Shown: in pieces, positions 10,346 through 21,674 of the stretch | Layout of the letters: every line of letters begins with the position of its first letter | Numbering within the stretch: position 1 is the first letter of the stretch | Assembly: GCA_963556195.1 (NCBI GenBank) | Contig: OY744531.1 | Coordinates: 103,404,642 to 103,468,641 of the forward strand | DNA: 64,000 nucleotides | Direction of reading: 5' to 3' | Origin: Sepiola atlantica | Taxonomy: Eukaryota > Mollusca > Cephalopoda > Sepiida > Sepiolidae | Notes under the pieces: generated by a model | What the model saw: the letters and a program-made list of their open reading frames with translations, nothing else | Databases searched by the model: none | Told to the model about the DNA's origin: nothing | Position numbers and translations under genes: made by a program

Positions 10346-12840
10346 TATATCCAGTTTTAAAAGTATACTGTTTGAAATGTTGTAAGCAAGATCAATAGTT
10401 GACTTCTAGATCTAGTAGGGGATGTCCGCTTCTCTTCTCTACAGTCTCTTTCTCACAGAACAGAGATTGCTAGTCTTTCTCTGCTCTATCGTTATTTTCA
10501 TGGAAGCTGCTCGACTGAGCTCCAATCTATTGCTCCCTGTAAAAGATTCGCAACAAAAACGCGTCAAGCTACATCCAATGTAAATGATTTTCTTTTCTTT
10601 CACTTTGTACCTAAAACTGAACATAACTTCCATGGGCAAAGTTTCTTTCCACGAATTACCCGTCTATGGGACACCACACCATTGGGCTACTTCAAAGCTT
10701 ACTACAACATCGTCGTTTTAAAGTTCATCGCAGAGCCGTCCTCTTGAAATAATCAAATTCTGCCATGTTTCAACCATCGTAACCAATCCTCTAGCTGTTG
10801 TCTCATCATCCACGTGACAAACTCATTAACCTTTATCCTCGAGTGGCCTTTGGGCTCTAATAAGTGGTGAATAATTGGTATCTAAAAACACAAGTTAGTC
10901 ATGAGATTCAATACCTTCGTCTGACAACTTATTAATGAGATAAAACTTCATTAGGACCTTAAGTATCCATATTGTACAAAGTATTCCCACCAAAGTTATA
11001 CCATGTAAATTTTAATCACTCAAACTATTTATCTGATCAGACTAAAATTCTGAAAGGTGAATCATCAGATTTATACATTAAATATGAAAACATCGAGAGT
11101 TGAAATTCCTACAGAATTTCGACCTGAGACAAGTTTTTAAAGGTGATAAAATATGCGGGACTACATTGGCTACAATATCTACTAAGTAGCGATGAACAAA
11201 AGCGAAGTTATCACCAAACGTCTCATTTTCACACTTTCCCTGACCGTAAAACTTATATTTGAACTAGTTATCTTAAAATTAACTAAGTTTAAAGTTAAAC
11301 AATGACCGATAATTTAACTAAGATTGGTGGCAATTCGTGAAGCTAGATTGTACACAAACAAACATAGCGACAAACCAACAAACTCTAACGAAAACATAAC
11401 CTACTTGATGGAAAATTCGACTTCAAATTAGTTTTAAAAAATGTAAGTGAAGTTAGAGATCGAGCTACGTCAACAGAAAATGTTGTCATGGACAGGAAGT
11501 CCAAAGTGAGACGTGGCGAAGAGCAAAGCAAAGTATTTCTCTTTAGGCCATCAAACTCGAGGGATTCGTTCGGCTTTTTCGGAGCTCTGTCTTCGCTTTG
11601 AACTCCTGGTAGGAGACGATGGGAATATTTATTTTTCACGACTGTAAAAAAATAAAATATCGTAGAGTATGTCACCATTCAACAACAGTATTGTTGGTAT
11701 TTAAAAAAAAATAATAAGCCATTATTAAAGTTACTAGGGAAAACAGAAAGACAACTGCAATCATCACAACAAGAGAAGGCGAAAGTGAAAACCTGTTAAG
11801 ACACAACGGTGTTCACTTCTACTATCACTAATCTGAGAGACGTCACTTTCCACTGAGCAATTATTTACTATTCAGAGAGTTACAGCTATTCGAAAAAGTT
11901 CTCTACATAGAACGTTAAAGATGGCGTATTAGTTACATTTTTATTTTAATGCAATTAATACCCATCTAATTGTTAGTTTTATATAAATAATAAAAAAAAG
12001 TGAAATTTCTTTTATTTGAAGAATATTTGTCTGGCAAATATTTACGATAAGATGCAATTGTTGATTTTACAAAGATTTAAATTGTACCAACTTTAAATGG
12101 ATGAAGAAAATACACTTTCGTTTTATATGAAGTACATTTGCTGACGATAACAATAATTTTTATGGAAGAAGGATTAGACATTATTTTATTAATATTATAT
12201 ATTATATATATTTATCATTTAAAGATAAATATAATCATTAATAGGAATTATAAAGATAGATGAATAACGCAACTGTGGAATTTCCTTAGTGTTCCGCGAG
12301 TTCGAATATATTGTACGGCATGTTAAGAGTATAAACAGTGCTAAAATGAATATAATCGTGTTTCGGGAACGTGACGTAAAAAGTGTTAATTATGGGAGTT
12401 GTCAAAAGAAGTATTTAACATGATGTGAATTTGTTTGTATAACGAAACCCGTAGCTTGTGGGGTGAGAATGATTGACGGATCAGGATTCAAAAGAATTAC
12501 CTAAGCGGGTAAACGGAAGTTGAGGGTATCAAGTGATTTTAAGAGAAAGGGAATTCTATCTCTTTTCAACTGGATACTCGAGCGGGGCAGTCACTTACCT
12601 CCAGAATTCCCAGCGGAGGTTGGACGAGAAATCTATGTCTCTGTCTCTCCCTAAAACAGTAACCTACCGCTAAAAGTATATCTCTCTAAAATAAATCAAT
12701 ATCTATAAAGGGTTGGTGTTGGGTATTTTCTCAGTGTTGTTACGGTGTTGTATTAACAGGGGGTTCCTTTCTGAAGTCTAGAACGTAATCTCTATAATTA
12801 AATCTAAATCAAAATGTCTCGGCGTTTGGGTGAGTTGATG
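10346..12840. other. Unclassified DNA with one short shared motif
   Basis: About 50 bp at 10828-10878 (TTATCCTCGAGTGGC followed by TAAGTGGTGA) recurs at 28772-28822 and must be a fragment of some repeat. Otherwise no tandem structure, element or convincing gene is visible. Confidence 0.5.
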
Positions 12841-12845
12841 ATACG

Positions 12846-13125
12846 GCAATGACGATGTGGGGAGAAGCAACTGGTGGTGTATAACGGAATTATACACGCC
12901 TCAATGACGATGTGGGGAGAAGCAACTGGTGGTGTATAACGGAATTATACACGCCTCAATGACGATGTGGGGAGAAGCAACTGGTGGTGTATAACGGAAT
13001 TATACACGCCTCAATGACGATGTGGGGAGAAGCAACTGGTGGTGTATAACGGAATTATACACGCCTCAATGACGATGTGGGGAGAGACAACTGGTGTCGT
13101 ATAACGGAATTATACACGCCTCAGC
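12846..13125. repeat. 55-bp tandem repeat with a hairpin in each unit
   Basis: Five copies with exact 55-bp spacing (GACGATGTGG at 12851, 12906, 12961, 13016, 13071). The first four are almost identical, and the fifth carries substitutions. Each unit has an 8-bp perfect inverted repeat, GTGTATAA and TTATACAC, around CGGAA. Near identity implies recent amplification. Confidence 0.97.
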
Positions 13126-13129
13126 GAAG

Positions 13130-13655
13130 CGACATCGTATCGAATTATGTTCCATAAAAGTAAACGATAACCTGTTCTTTGGGTATTCAACCATGTTTCT
13201 ACGATAGAGAGTTATCTGTTTAAAAATGGTTGAAATAAATTCGGCGAGGCAAAACAATGTGTTCGAAACATATTTAAATTTCTTGTGATGAATATTTTTC
13301 AAGTGATTATCTTTTGTTTACACAAATGAAAATCGTTTTTGTGATATTTTGTTTTAGTTTTTAGTTTTATGTGAGAGAATTACGTTTAAAGTTATTTACT
13401 CGGAAACATATGTTTTTTTAAACGATAATAGGGAATGAACACGAGAATTACCGTTTTAAGCGATGATTCAATATACACTCGAGTGGCCGTTTTAAACGAT
13501 TTTCTTTTATATACAACACAATAAGCGTTTTAAAAGATTTCTTCTAAATATATGACAATAAACTCTTTTTAACGATTTTTGGTTTCCAGGGGAAAAAATG
13601 TTCTTACCTTTCTTTGAAATATTTTACTGTAGATTTGGGAGTGCACTTCTCCGTT
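13130..13655. other. Unclassified AT-rich DNA
   Basis: A degenerate motif (CCGTTTTAARCGATT-like) recurs roughly every 50 bp between about 13425 and 13580, suggesting an old minisatellite. No gene is visible. Confidence 0.5.
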
Positions 13656-13656
13656 T

Positions 13657-13657
<1 letters not shown>

Positions 13658-13713
<56 letters not shown>
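13658..13713. repeat. (TA)n microsatellite
   Basis: Uninterrupted TA run on the left edge of the foldback element. Confidence 0.95.
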
Positions 13714-13717
<4 letters not shown>

Positions 13718-13970
13718 AATTTTATTTACACAGACATGTACAAAATTTGCGACACTGGCATGTCGATGTTATCGATCAACAGTTACTATAAACTGAGATC
13801 TCATCAGAGAGAGTTAGAATCCGATCTTAACCTCAGATCATATTTGGAGAGAATTTAAGATCGGATTCTAACTCTGCCTGATGAGATCTCAGTTTATAGT
13901 AACTGTTGATCGATAACATCGACATGCCAGTGTCGCAGATTTTGTACATGTCTGTGTAAATAAAATTATC
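13713..13970. mobile_element. Foldback element with ~115-bp arms
   Basis: The left arm (about 13713-13829) and right arm (about 13856-13970) are reverse complements with only a few differences, separated by a ~26-bp loop. It starts in a (TA)n tract. It carries no coding sequence; the mirrored ORFs on the two strands follow from the palindrome. A transcript would form a long, almost perfect RNA hairpin. Confidence 0.9.
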
Positions 13971-14075
13971 ATATATAAAGCTCTATTTTGATATTGAGCA
14001 CTTTTTATAAACCCGGTTAAAATTCTCTGGATTACCACCCTGTGGATATTTTTCACCTGGATTATTACCATTATT

Positions 14076-14077
<2 letters not shown>

Positions 14078-14139
<62 letters not shown>

Positions 14140-14223
14140 TACATATTTATTAATATATATATATATATTAATAAATATGTATCTATATGTATATATATAA
14201 ATATATAAATATGTATCTATATG

Positions 14224-14258
<35 letters not shown>

Positions 14259-14635
14259 ATAAATATGTATCTATATGTATCTATATGAATATTATATAAA
14301 TATATATAAATATATATGTATGTATATATTTATATATGTATTAATATATAAATATATATGTATATGTATATATATATATGTATATATATATATACACTTA
14401 TATATATATATATAAATATATATATACATATATATATATGTATATACACCTAAATATATATATGCATATATTTATGGGTATATATATATATATATAAATT
14501 GATATATATATGTATATACACAAACATATATATACATGTATATATATATATAAATATATATATTAAAAATATATATATGTATATATATAAATATATATAC
14601 ATATATATATTTATATATATATATACATATATAAA
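14078..14635. repeat. Complex TA/TATG/TAAATA microsatellite block
   Basis: About 560 bp of TA dinucleotides with TATG, TAAATA and TATC variants, including local palindromes such as ATACATATTTATTAATATAT and its complement near 14140-14190. It abuts a Penelope-like remnant. Confidence 0.95.
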
Positions 14636-14639
14636 ATTA

Positions 14640-15060
14640 GACTAATTATTTACTACCCAATTTAAAACCCAAAATATTGTAGAAAAATCTTCCTTCTTAC
14701 TCAAAAACCTTTAGAAAGAACCAATGTTGTTTATAAGTTCAAATGCTGTTTAGAAAAATGCAACTCTCATAATAATAATAATGCTAATAGCTACATTGGT
14801 TTTACAAGCACTACCCTATCCCGCCGCCTCACAATGCATCTTTAAACTCTAGCTCAATTTACCAACATCTACAAAAACATATCCGCCCCCTGTCTGATTT
14901 AAGACAAAGTCTAGCTAATTACATTAAAAGTATACATTCCAAAACCAATTAAGAAAAATAAAAATGTTTGAAGCTATCTACATAAAAACACAACAAACTA
15001 AAATGAACATCACATATGAAAGCAGTGGTAGCATTTTAAAATGCTTAACGTAATGTTATT
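14640..15060 (+). pseudogene. Penelope-like GIY-YIG domain remnant
   Basis: Plus-strand pieces read NVVYKFKC, then a Cys-containing stretch with NSHNNNNANS, then YIGFTSTTLSRRLTMHL, the signature of a GIY-YIG nuclease at the C terminus of a Penelope-like element. A following QHLQKHIRP-like stretch lies one frame away. Frameshifts and stops show it is dead. The RT part is missing; it is replaced upstream by the microsatellite block. It differs in sequence from the 1600-3330 element, so at least two lineages are present. Confidence 0.7.
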
Positions 15061-15635
15061 TTGTTCTGTGATACCATCCAGCGTAGCTGAATTTGAATCG
15101 TGAACGGATTCTTGGTACAATGCGAAAAACGTTCTATGAGCGTTTCTCCGCCGTCTTTTCAACATTTCTCTTCTTTTTTCAGCTTTCTTGTTCATTTGCT
15201 TTTGACACCTGAGGATGATTCGACAAAGAATCGCAAACGTTCGTGAAACATATGAATCTTATGGAACATTTATTTATTTATTTTTGATTTTAATACAAAA
15301 TAGATCACCAGAAAAATAAAATGTCATTTTGTCAGATTCTCTGCATAGTCGGGGAATTCTTCTGGTATTGATTATTTTTGACAAAGGGAAGTTTCTTTTC
15401 CCGAAATATTAAATAATGATTTTTTAATCATCCGGACATCACACAAACAGCTAATAACACTCTTGCTGTTATGTAAGATTTTAGGAAAAATAAATAGTAA
15501 GTCATATTTCGTATTCGATTTATTGTTTTTGTTCCTTACAACTTGCATCTTACCCGGAATTTGCATTGCCCACAGCCTTTAAAAAACATACTACTACTAT
15601 ACCCAGCAATGCTTCAAGCGAACTACCATTCTCTA
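15061..15635. other. Unclassified DNA downstream of the GIY-YIG remnant
   Basis: Around 15205-15255 is CACCTGAGGATGATTCGAC, then GAATCGCAAACGTT, a dyad typical of the region just after the ORF in such elements. It is probably the 3' untranslated part of the same remnant. The rest is not recognised. Confidence 0.45.
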
Positions 15636-15638
<3 letters not shown>

Positions 15639-15722
<84 letters not shown>

Positions 15723-15731
15723 TATATATAT
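15639..15731. repeat. (TA)n microsatellite
   Basis: About 90 bp of TA with one ATAATAT interruption. Confidence 0.95.
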
Positions 15732-16263
15732 GCAATACTCTTTATACGTATGTACGTTTGTCGCAAGGAGATTCCCGATGGAAGTATACATCTATAAAGA
15801 ATACCGTCGAATAGGGTCGTATTCCTTCGTTCAACTATTCAAGAAGAATCTAATTAATCTGTATTCATTTTTCTACGAAAGTGATTCCCGTCTTTTATAT
15901 TTAATTGTGATTTTCGAGTCTGCTTCCTCCACGGTACCTCTCAGCGTTCCCAGAGCGGTTGTTAGATCGACAATGATGATTAAAAATAACATAAAATAAA
16001 AGGTCAGAAAATAAATGAAAATATTTTATTAAATAGAAGAAAGAAGAAAGAAAAAAAACAACGCTAATTTCGTTTCCGTATACAAAATTCTTAAATTAAT
16101 ATTAATTAAAGATTTCCTGCCTTGTTTTAGTGGGTTTTTTTTTTGTTTCTTTTTGTCAGGAATTATCATTAGAACTAAACAAAACATATGAAATTGACAT
16201 TTTGAATAAAATCTTTTACAACGTCGGTTATTGATTCCGTAGTTTATCTCTCCTCCTCATCCT

Positions 16264-16324
16264 CCTCCGCCTTCTTCTTCTTCTTCTTCTTCTTCTTCTT
16301 CTTCTTCTTCTTCTCCTTCTTTTT
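16264..16324. repeat. (CTT)n microsatellite
   Basis: CTT trinucleotide run preceded by CTCCTCATCCTCCTCC. Confidence 0.95.
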
Positions 16325-16518
16325 CTATGCGCGGGAAACTGATTGATATATCGCAGAAAATGGAATCGGCTATGCCGAGTTCAAATCCAAATACCGTTGG
16401 GAAATATAAGAGACTTTTGAACTTTCTTGAGTTGAGGAATTTCGTTTCGGGTAGTTTTGGTCGTTGTATTTCCTATTACTACGGTGTAACATTATTTTCT
16501 TTACCTGAAAAGTGAAAC

Positions 16519-16701
16519 CGTAACAAGAAAGTAGTTGTTCTTTTTGTACATTTGTAGATTAACATCTTCCGTGACTACCCCCAAGATTCTACTCTTCATT
16601 AAGTAAGAGCGTAACAAGAAAGTAATTGTTCTTTTTATATATTTGTAGATTAAAATCTTCCTTTTCCCTAACTCCCAAGATTCAACGTTTTATTAAGGGA
16701 T
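16519..16701. repeat. Two-copy 91-bp tandem duplication
   Basis: GTAACAAGAAAGTARTTGTT recurs with a 91-bp offset (16520 and 16611), followed by matching TTTGTAGATTAAMATCTTCC blocks. The copies are diverged. No coding content. Confidence 0.85.
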
Positions 16702-16929
16702 TAAGTGCTAACAAATGAAAAAAAAGAAATAACATTTTAGAATTTAGAGTAGAATAGAAGCTTTGTATATAAATTTAACGTAAAATGATCACCATTTCCA
16801 GACAATTCTAACGTTTTAAAACAGTAATCCTTTTTTTTACCATTAAAATTATGTCTGTGTGGCTGCCAGTTACAATTGGGGTTTGAGTAAGGATTAGGCT
16901 AGACGATCGTAATAGATGTTTTGAAAATA

Positions 16930-18415
16930 GTTTGTTGGAGAAAAATGATTTATTGGAGAAAAATAATTAATTAGAGAAAAATAATTCATAAGAGAAAATA
17001 ATTTATTAGAGTAAAATAATTTATTGGAAAAAAATAATTTATTAAAGAAAAGTAATTTATTAGAGAAAATAATTTATTAGTGAAAAATAATTTATTAGTG
17101 AAAATAATTTATTAGAGAAAAATGATTTATTGGAGAAAAATAATTTATTAGTGAAAAATAATTCATTAGAGAAAAATAATTTATTAGTGTAAAATAATTT
17201 ATTAGTGAAAAATAATTTATTAGAGTAAAAATAATTTATTGGAGAAAAATAATTTATTGGAGAAAAATAATTTATTGGAGGAAAATAATTTACTAGTGAA
17301 AAATAATTTATTAGAGAAAAATAATTTATTGAAGAAAAATAATTTATTAGAGAAAAGTAATTTATTAGTGTAAAATAATTTATTGGAGAAAAATAATTTA
17401 TTATAGAAAAATATATTATTAGAGGAAAATAATTTATTAGAGAAACATAATTTATTAGAGAAAAATAATTTATTAGTGTAAAATAATTTATTAGAGAAAA
17501 GTAATTTATTAGAGAAAAATAATTCATTGGAGAAAAGTAATTGATTAGAGAAAAATAATTTATTATAGAAAAATAATTTATTGGAGAAAAATAATTTATT
17601 AGAGAAAAATAATTTATTAGTGAAAAATAATTTATTAGAGAAAAATAATTTATTGGAGAAAAATAATTTATTAGAGAAAAATAATTTATTAGTAAAAAAT
17701 AATTTCTTAGAGAAAAGTAATTTATTGGAGAAAAATAATTTATTAATGGAAAATAATTTATTAGAGAAAAATAATTTATTAGAGAAAAATAATTTATTAG
17801 AGGAAAATAATTTATTAGAGAAAAATAATTTATTACAGGAAAAATAATTTATTAGAGAAAAATATTTTATTAGAGAAAAATAATTTATTAGTGTAAAATA
17901 ATTTATTAGAGAAAAATAATTTATTAATGGAAAATAATTTATTAGAGAAAAATAATTTATTAGAGAAAAATAATTTATTAGAGAAAAATAATTTATTAGT
18001 GTAAAATAATTTATTAGAGAAAAATAATTTATTAATGGAAAATAATTTATTAGAGAAAAATAATTTATTAGAGAAAAATAATTTATTAGAGGAAAATAAT
18101 TTATTAGAGAAAAATAATTTATTACAGGAAAAATAATTTATTAGAGAAAAATAATTTATTAGAGAAAAATAATTTATTAGTGTAAAATAATTTATTAGAG
18201 AAAAATAATTTATTAGAGAAAAATAATTTATTGAAGAAAAATAATTTATTAGTGAAAAATAATTTATTGAAGAAAAATAATTTATTAGTGAAAAATAATT
18301 TATTAGTGAAAAATAATATATTAGAGAAAAATAATTTATTAGAGAAAAATAATTTATTGGAGAAAAATAATTTATTAGAGAAAAATAATTTATTGGGATG
18401 TTTTAAAAAATAATT
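16930..18415. repeat. 18-bp minisatellite (TTATTAGAGAAAAATAAT)
   Basis: About 80 copies of an 18-bp AT-rich unit with GAG/GTG/GGAG/AATGG/CAGG variants. As 18 is a multiple of three, both strands show long NNLLEK- and NYFSLI-type frames that I treat as artefacts. Rare variants AATGG (17745, 18034) and CAGG (17836, 18125) recur exactly 289 bp apart, revealing a segmental duplication inside the array. Confidence 0.96.
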
Positions 18416-18429
18416 TATTTAGGAAAAAA

Positions 18430-19020
18430 ATGTTGTGAGATAAAATAGTGAAGAGGGTAAAATGCAACTATATTCTTGCAAATGTTATCGAATCTTCACA
18501 TATCTCTATTGTACGACAATTTTAGGTCCATTTGATGCTCAACAACACAAAATCGAGCTTGGAAAAATACCAATTTCTTGCAGAAATTTAATAGCTCCTG
18601 CGTTGTCTCTCACACAGTCATTCAATGCGAACATAATTAAAATAAATAAAAAGAATACAAAATGAAATCGGATTTGAAAGAATTGACAACATCTGCTACA
18701 AAAGAGTTTTTTGAAAGAGCTTATATTTGGTACAAGATTTACTTCACAACGGTAAGAGAAAAGAATACAAAATTGAGAGTAACCGAAACGAAATTAATAC
18801 AGTTACGGAAGTTTAATAGCAGGAATATATGAAACAATATTTTCCGTGTGAACTAGAAACTGGTGTTCACTTAATCGTTTATAATGATCGTTTACAATTG
18901 GTATAGACTTTATCAATAACTAATTAAAAAATAGTTAATATGTTGTAAAACAGACAAACTTCCTCCTCTTCCTTCTTCATCTCCTTCTTCTTTTTTTAAA
19001 CTCCGAAACAGCGGGGACCT
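18430..19020. other. Unclassified DNA
   Basis: A 67-codon ORF at 18462-18665 has no recognisable feature. A CTTCTTC-rich tract sits at about 18961-19000. No element is recognised. Confidence 0.5.
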
Positions 19021-19029
19021 GAGACTGTC

Positions 19030-19720
19030 AATCTAATAGAAAACGAAGGCATTTAACGAACATGGTAGCTATAAATATCTGGGAGTTCTGGAAGCGGACG
19101 GCGTCAAATCAGAACTGCAATGAAAGTCAACATCATGAAAAATACTTAAGAAAAACGAGAAAACTCTTAGAAACTAAATTTTATAATAGTAACCTAATAA
19201 AATAGATAACTACTTGGGCAGTATAAAAAGAATCGGTAATACCTGCCGGCTTCCTCCAATGAAGGAAGTTTACCTGGAATATCAAATTTACAAGCGGTCC
19301 CCAGCCGCATGTATATCCATGTAATTGGAAGATGGCATACAGCGCCTAGCATTTCAAAATGGTCACCCATCTTCTACTGGCCAGGCTCCACGTCGCTTAA
19401 CGTCCGTAATCTAACGAGAACTGACGTATCAGCGTGATTATTCCGTACTTGGGCAGAATCCATAGTCAAATATTCTGGACTCTACATATGCTTCATAAAA
19501 GAAAAAGGTATGCATCTGGAGATAAAAACTAGAAAACTAATGACCATGCACCTACAGGAGACGGTGTATCCGTGTCCAGCACGATGATATTCCTTCCAGG
19601 GATGTACCCACGGCACAGATACACTTATATACACCGCAGGGCCTCGATAGTATCACACACGAAGAGATACCCAATTCGAATTTTGCCAGTAACTCAATAG
19701 TACACCCCGTTTAATTTTTA
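19030..19720 (+). pseudogene. Non-LTR retrotransposon RT C-terminal relic
   Basis: Plus-strand segments read YKYLGVLEADGV-like (~19070, frame broken), RKLLETKFYN-like (~19155), then after a 224-bp insertion WAESIVKYSGLYI (~19450), KTRKLMTMHLQ (~19530) and a Cys-rich DVDRLYIPR-like degenerate tail. This is the thumb and C-terminal region found after the RT domain of LINE-type elements. Multiple stops and frameshifts make it non-functional. The insertion is a 5S-derived SINE, so the LINE was already there when that SINE arrived. Confidence 0.65.
19222..19445 (-). mobile_element. 5S rRNA-derived SINE (SINE3-like), copy A
   Basis: The minus strand from 19445 to about 19328 aligns along the length of 5S rRNA. 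Landmarks are GTTAGATTACGGACGTTAAG (5S: CTGATCTCGGAAGCTAAG), GAGCCTGGCCAGTA (5S: GGGCCTGGTTAGTA), GATGGGTGACC (5S: GATGGGAGACC) and a GCGCTGTATGCC end (5S: GGTGCTGTAGGC). A ~100-bp unrelated tail follows, ending in TTCTTTTTATA. The insert is flanked by 11-bp direct repeats TACTTGGGCAG at 19211-19221 and 19446-19456, a target-site duplication. 5S internal promoter boxes are partly retained. Confidence 0.88.
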
Positions 19721-19729
19721 ATCTGTAAA

Positions 19730-20098
19730 AACTGTTCATATTGTCTTAAGAATTATCTAGCATACCCAGCCAGTGCGTTAACCGGAAAGGACTTGCAATA
19801 CCTTTGTACTGTTGTTCCTACGACGGGACCTCATTTTATTATATTTAGACTTATTTTGTTATTGCTAAAATAAAGTACAAAGTTGTATGTTTATGATATT
19901 ATTATAAAACGGTGTTATTATAAAACTGTCTACTACAAAATGTATACCATTCATCAATAAAGTTACTCGGTACAATTAGTGTTTGATCTTGCTATTGTTC
20001 TTTGTTTTCAATTTCATCCTTTTATAGAAAGACAGCGGCACTACTTGTTTGTTTTACAAATCATAGTTTGTCCTGATAGTGTGAATCGATGATACTTC
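19730..20098. other. Unclassified DNA between LINE relic and MITE
   Basis: AT-rich with no open frame or repeat recognised. Confidence 0.4.
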
Positions 20099-20100
20099 TA

Positions 20101-20483
20101 CAGAGTGGGCAAAAATAAGGGTCCTATTTTTAAAAATTCATAACTTTTTTATTTATTGATTTAAAAAAAATTTTTTTTAGAATAAGTAAAGGACCCCTTC
20201 CGAAGCAAGCATGAGCCGTATTAGCCCTAAGGAATGTACCCTCATTTAGAAAACATTATTTTTGCTTAAAAAACTCAAAACAGTGTAAAAAACCATACTT
20301 TAGTTTTTGTAAGTTTTAAGAAGTGTTTTTCGGCTAAAATTTGTTTTGTTTATTTCAAAAAATCTCAGAAGGGTCAGTCCACACACACATAAAGTTTGGT
20401 GAGTTTAACTTTTATTTTGTGGAAGTTATTCAAATTCAAGTTATTCAAATTTAAAGATAGGACCCTTATTTTGGCCCACCCTG
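20101..20483. mobile_element. Mariner-type MITE, copy 1
   Basis: Starts CAGAGTGGGCAAAAATAAGG and ends with the complement, ATTTTGGCCCACCCTG; the terminal inverted repeats are ~26 bp. TA lies on both sides (20099-20100, 20484-20485), the expected target duplication. It is 383 bp, with no ORF, and ~95% identical by eye to 44607-44981. Non-autonomous. Confidence 0.93.
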
Positions 20484-20499
20484 TACTTATATGCTGTCG

Positions 20500-21670
20500 C
20501 GTTTCAATGTTTATTCAGGTAGTTTCCTTTTTTTGAATCATGAATCATACAGCAACATACGATTTCTGCTCGGAAGAATTCTACACTGACACCGAAGCAA
20601 ACACAATCTAAAACACATAGAAAAGAGTAGAAGACTGATCAGTATAGAAGACTACGTTAATGATACGATAAAAAGAACTAGAAAAGTACATCACCCGAAG
20701 TACAAAAAGACTGACTTCTTATGAATAAAAAAATCAGTGTACAAAATGAAAATTCAAAGAACAATGAGACCGGAATTAAATGTAGATAAAAGAAGCAGCT
20801 AAATGAACGATGTATAAAACTGAGCAAAACATATACGAACTAAATCACATAGCCATGGTTACGAAAAGGATAGTTGAACACAGAAACGATATCGCTACTG
20901 ACATCTGTACAAAACAACGTGACCCAAACAACCTATATAAACCAAAGAAAAATGAGAGAGCATACCGCGACATGTATAACTATTCAAAGGGGATCAAAAT
21001 TTAAAAAAATTGCTTCTACATAGCAATTAAATATAAATCACTTTTTAAAAATCACAACAAATTCAATTATGACAGCTAAGATTACAAATCTTCAATCAAA
21101 TAAAATATTAAAACTTTTGCTTACGGATGTTTATTTATTCAAACATTCTAAATAAAAAATATAGCATTCAAGACCGATTCAAAATAAATTCTTCTAAGTG
21201 ACAGTTTTTGTGGAGATATACTGACAAGTTTTGATGCACACCTATTTGTAATAGATACAAAATTATCACTTTTCAATGTTTATAGACGGACACGTGTTCT
21301 AGTCTCGACACCATACGTAGTCGTTGAATATGGGAGATTACCGGAGTAATAAGGGACTAGTAACATTGCGTGGGGTCAACTTTTTATACCCTATTTTAAG
21401 TAATTGAACGACACTGTGTTGTGAACAGAGACAGCTCTTCGTCTTCCTCACCTATAAGTAGTTGGCTCATTGGATGGTGCTATCTCTCAGCAGTAGTGAC
21501 AGTAATCGTCATCGCCGTTGTTTTTAACAGTAGAAACATTGTTACTCGCTTTCTTTTTCTCTTCTTCTGATGATAGCAACAGCTGTATTCCTCTCTTCCC
21601 TTTCAGCTGTAATAATAGATAACCTCTAAAAAAAAAGAAGGCAACAGTATTTCTGCTCAACCCTGACATG
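20500..21670. other. Mostly unclassified; possible LINE fragment at 20620-21010
   Basis: Frames such as DIATDICTKQRDPNNLY at 20880-20945 faintly recall the region upstream of the RT in LINE polyproteins, but the match is too weak to call. A 64-codon ORF (20810-21004) is the only open frame. The rest is AT-rich with no structure. Confidence 0.3.
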
Positions 21671-21674
21671 CTAT

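Noticed and set aside
15205..15255. Hammerhead ribozyme after the GIY-YIG remnant
   Set aside because: CTGAGGA and a stem-II-like dyad are present, but GAAA is replaced by GCAAA and stems I and III are not evident.
17060..18413. NNLLEK / NYFSLI repeat proteins
   Set aside because: By-product of the 18-bp minisatellite.
19328..19445. Functional 5S rRNA gene
   Set aside because: Many substitutions across the helices, a target-site duplication and a non-5S tail.
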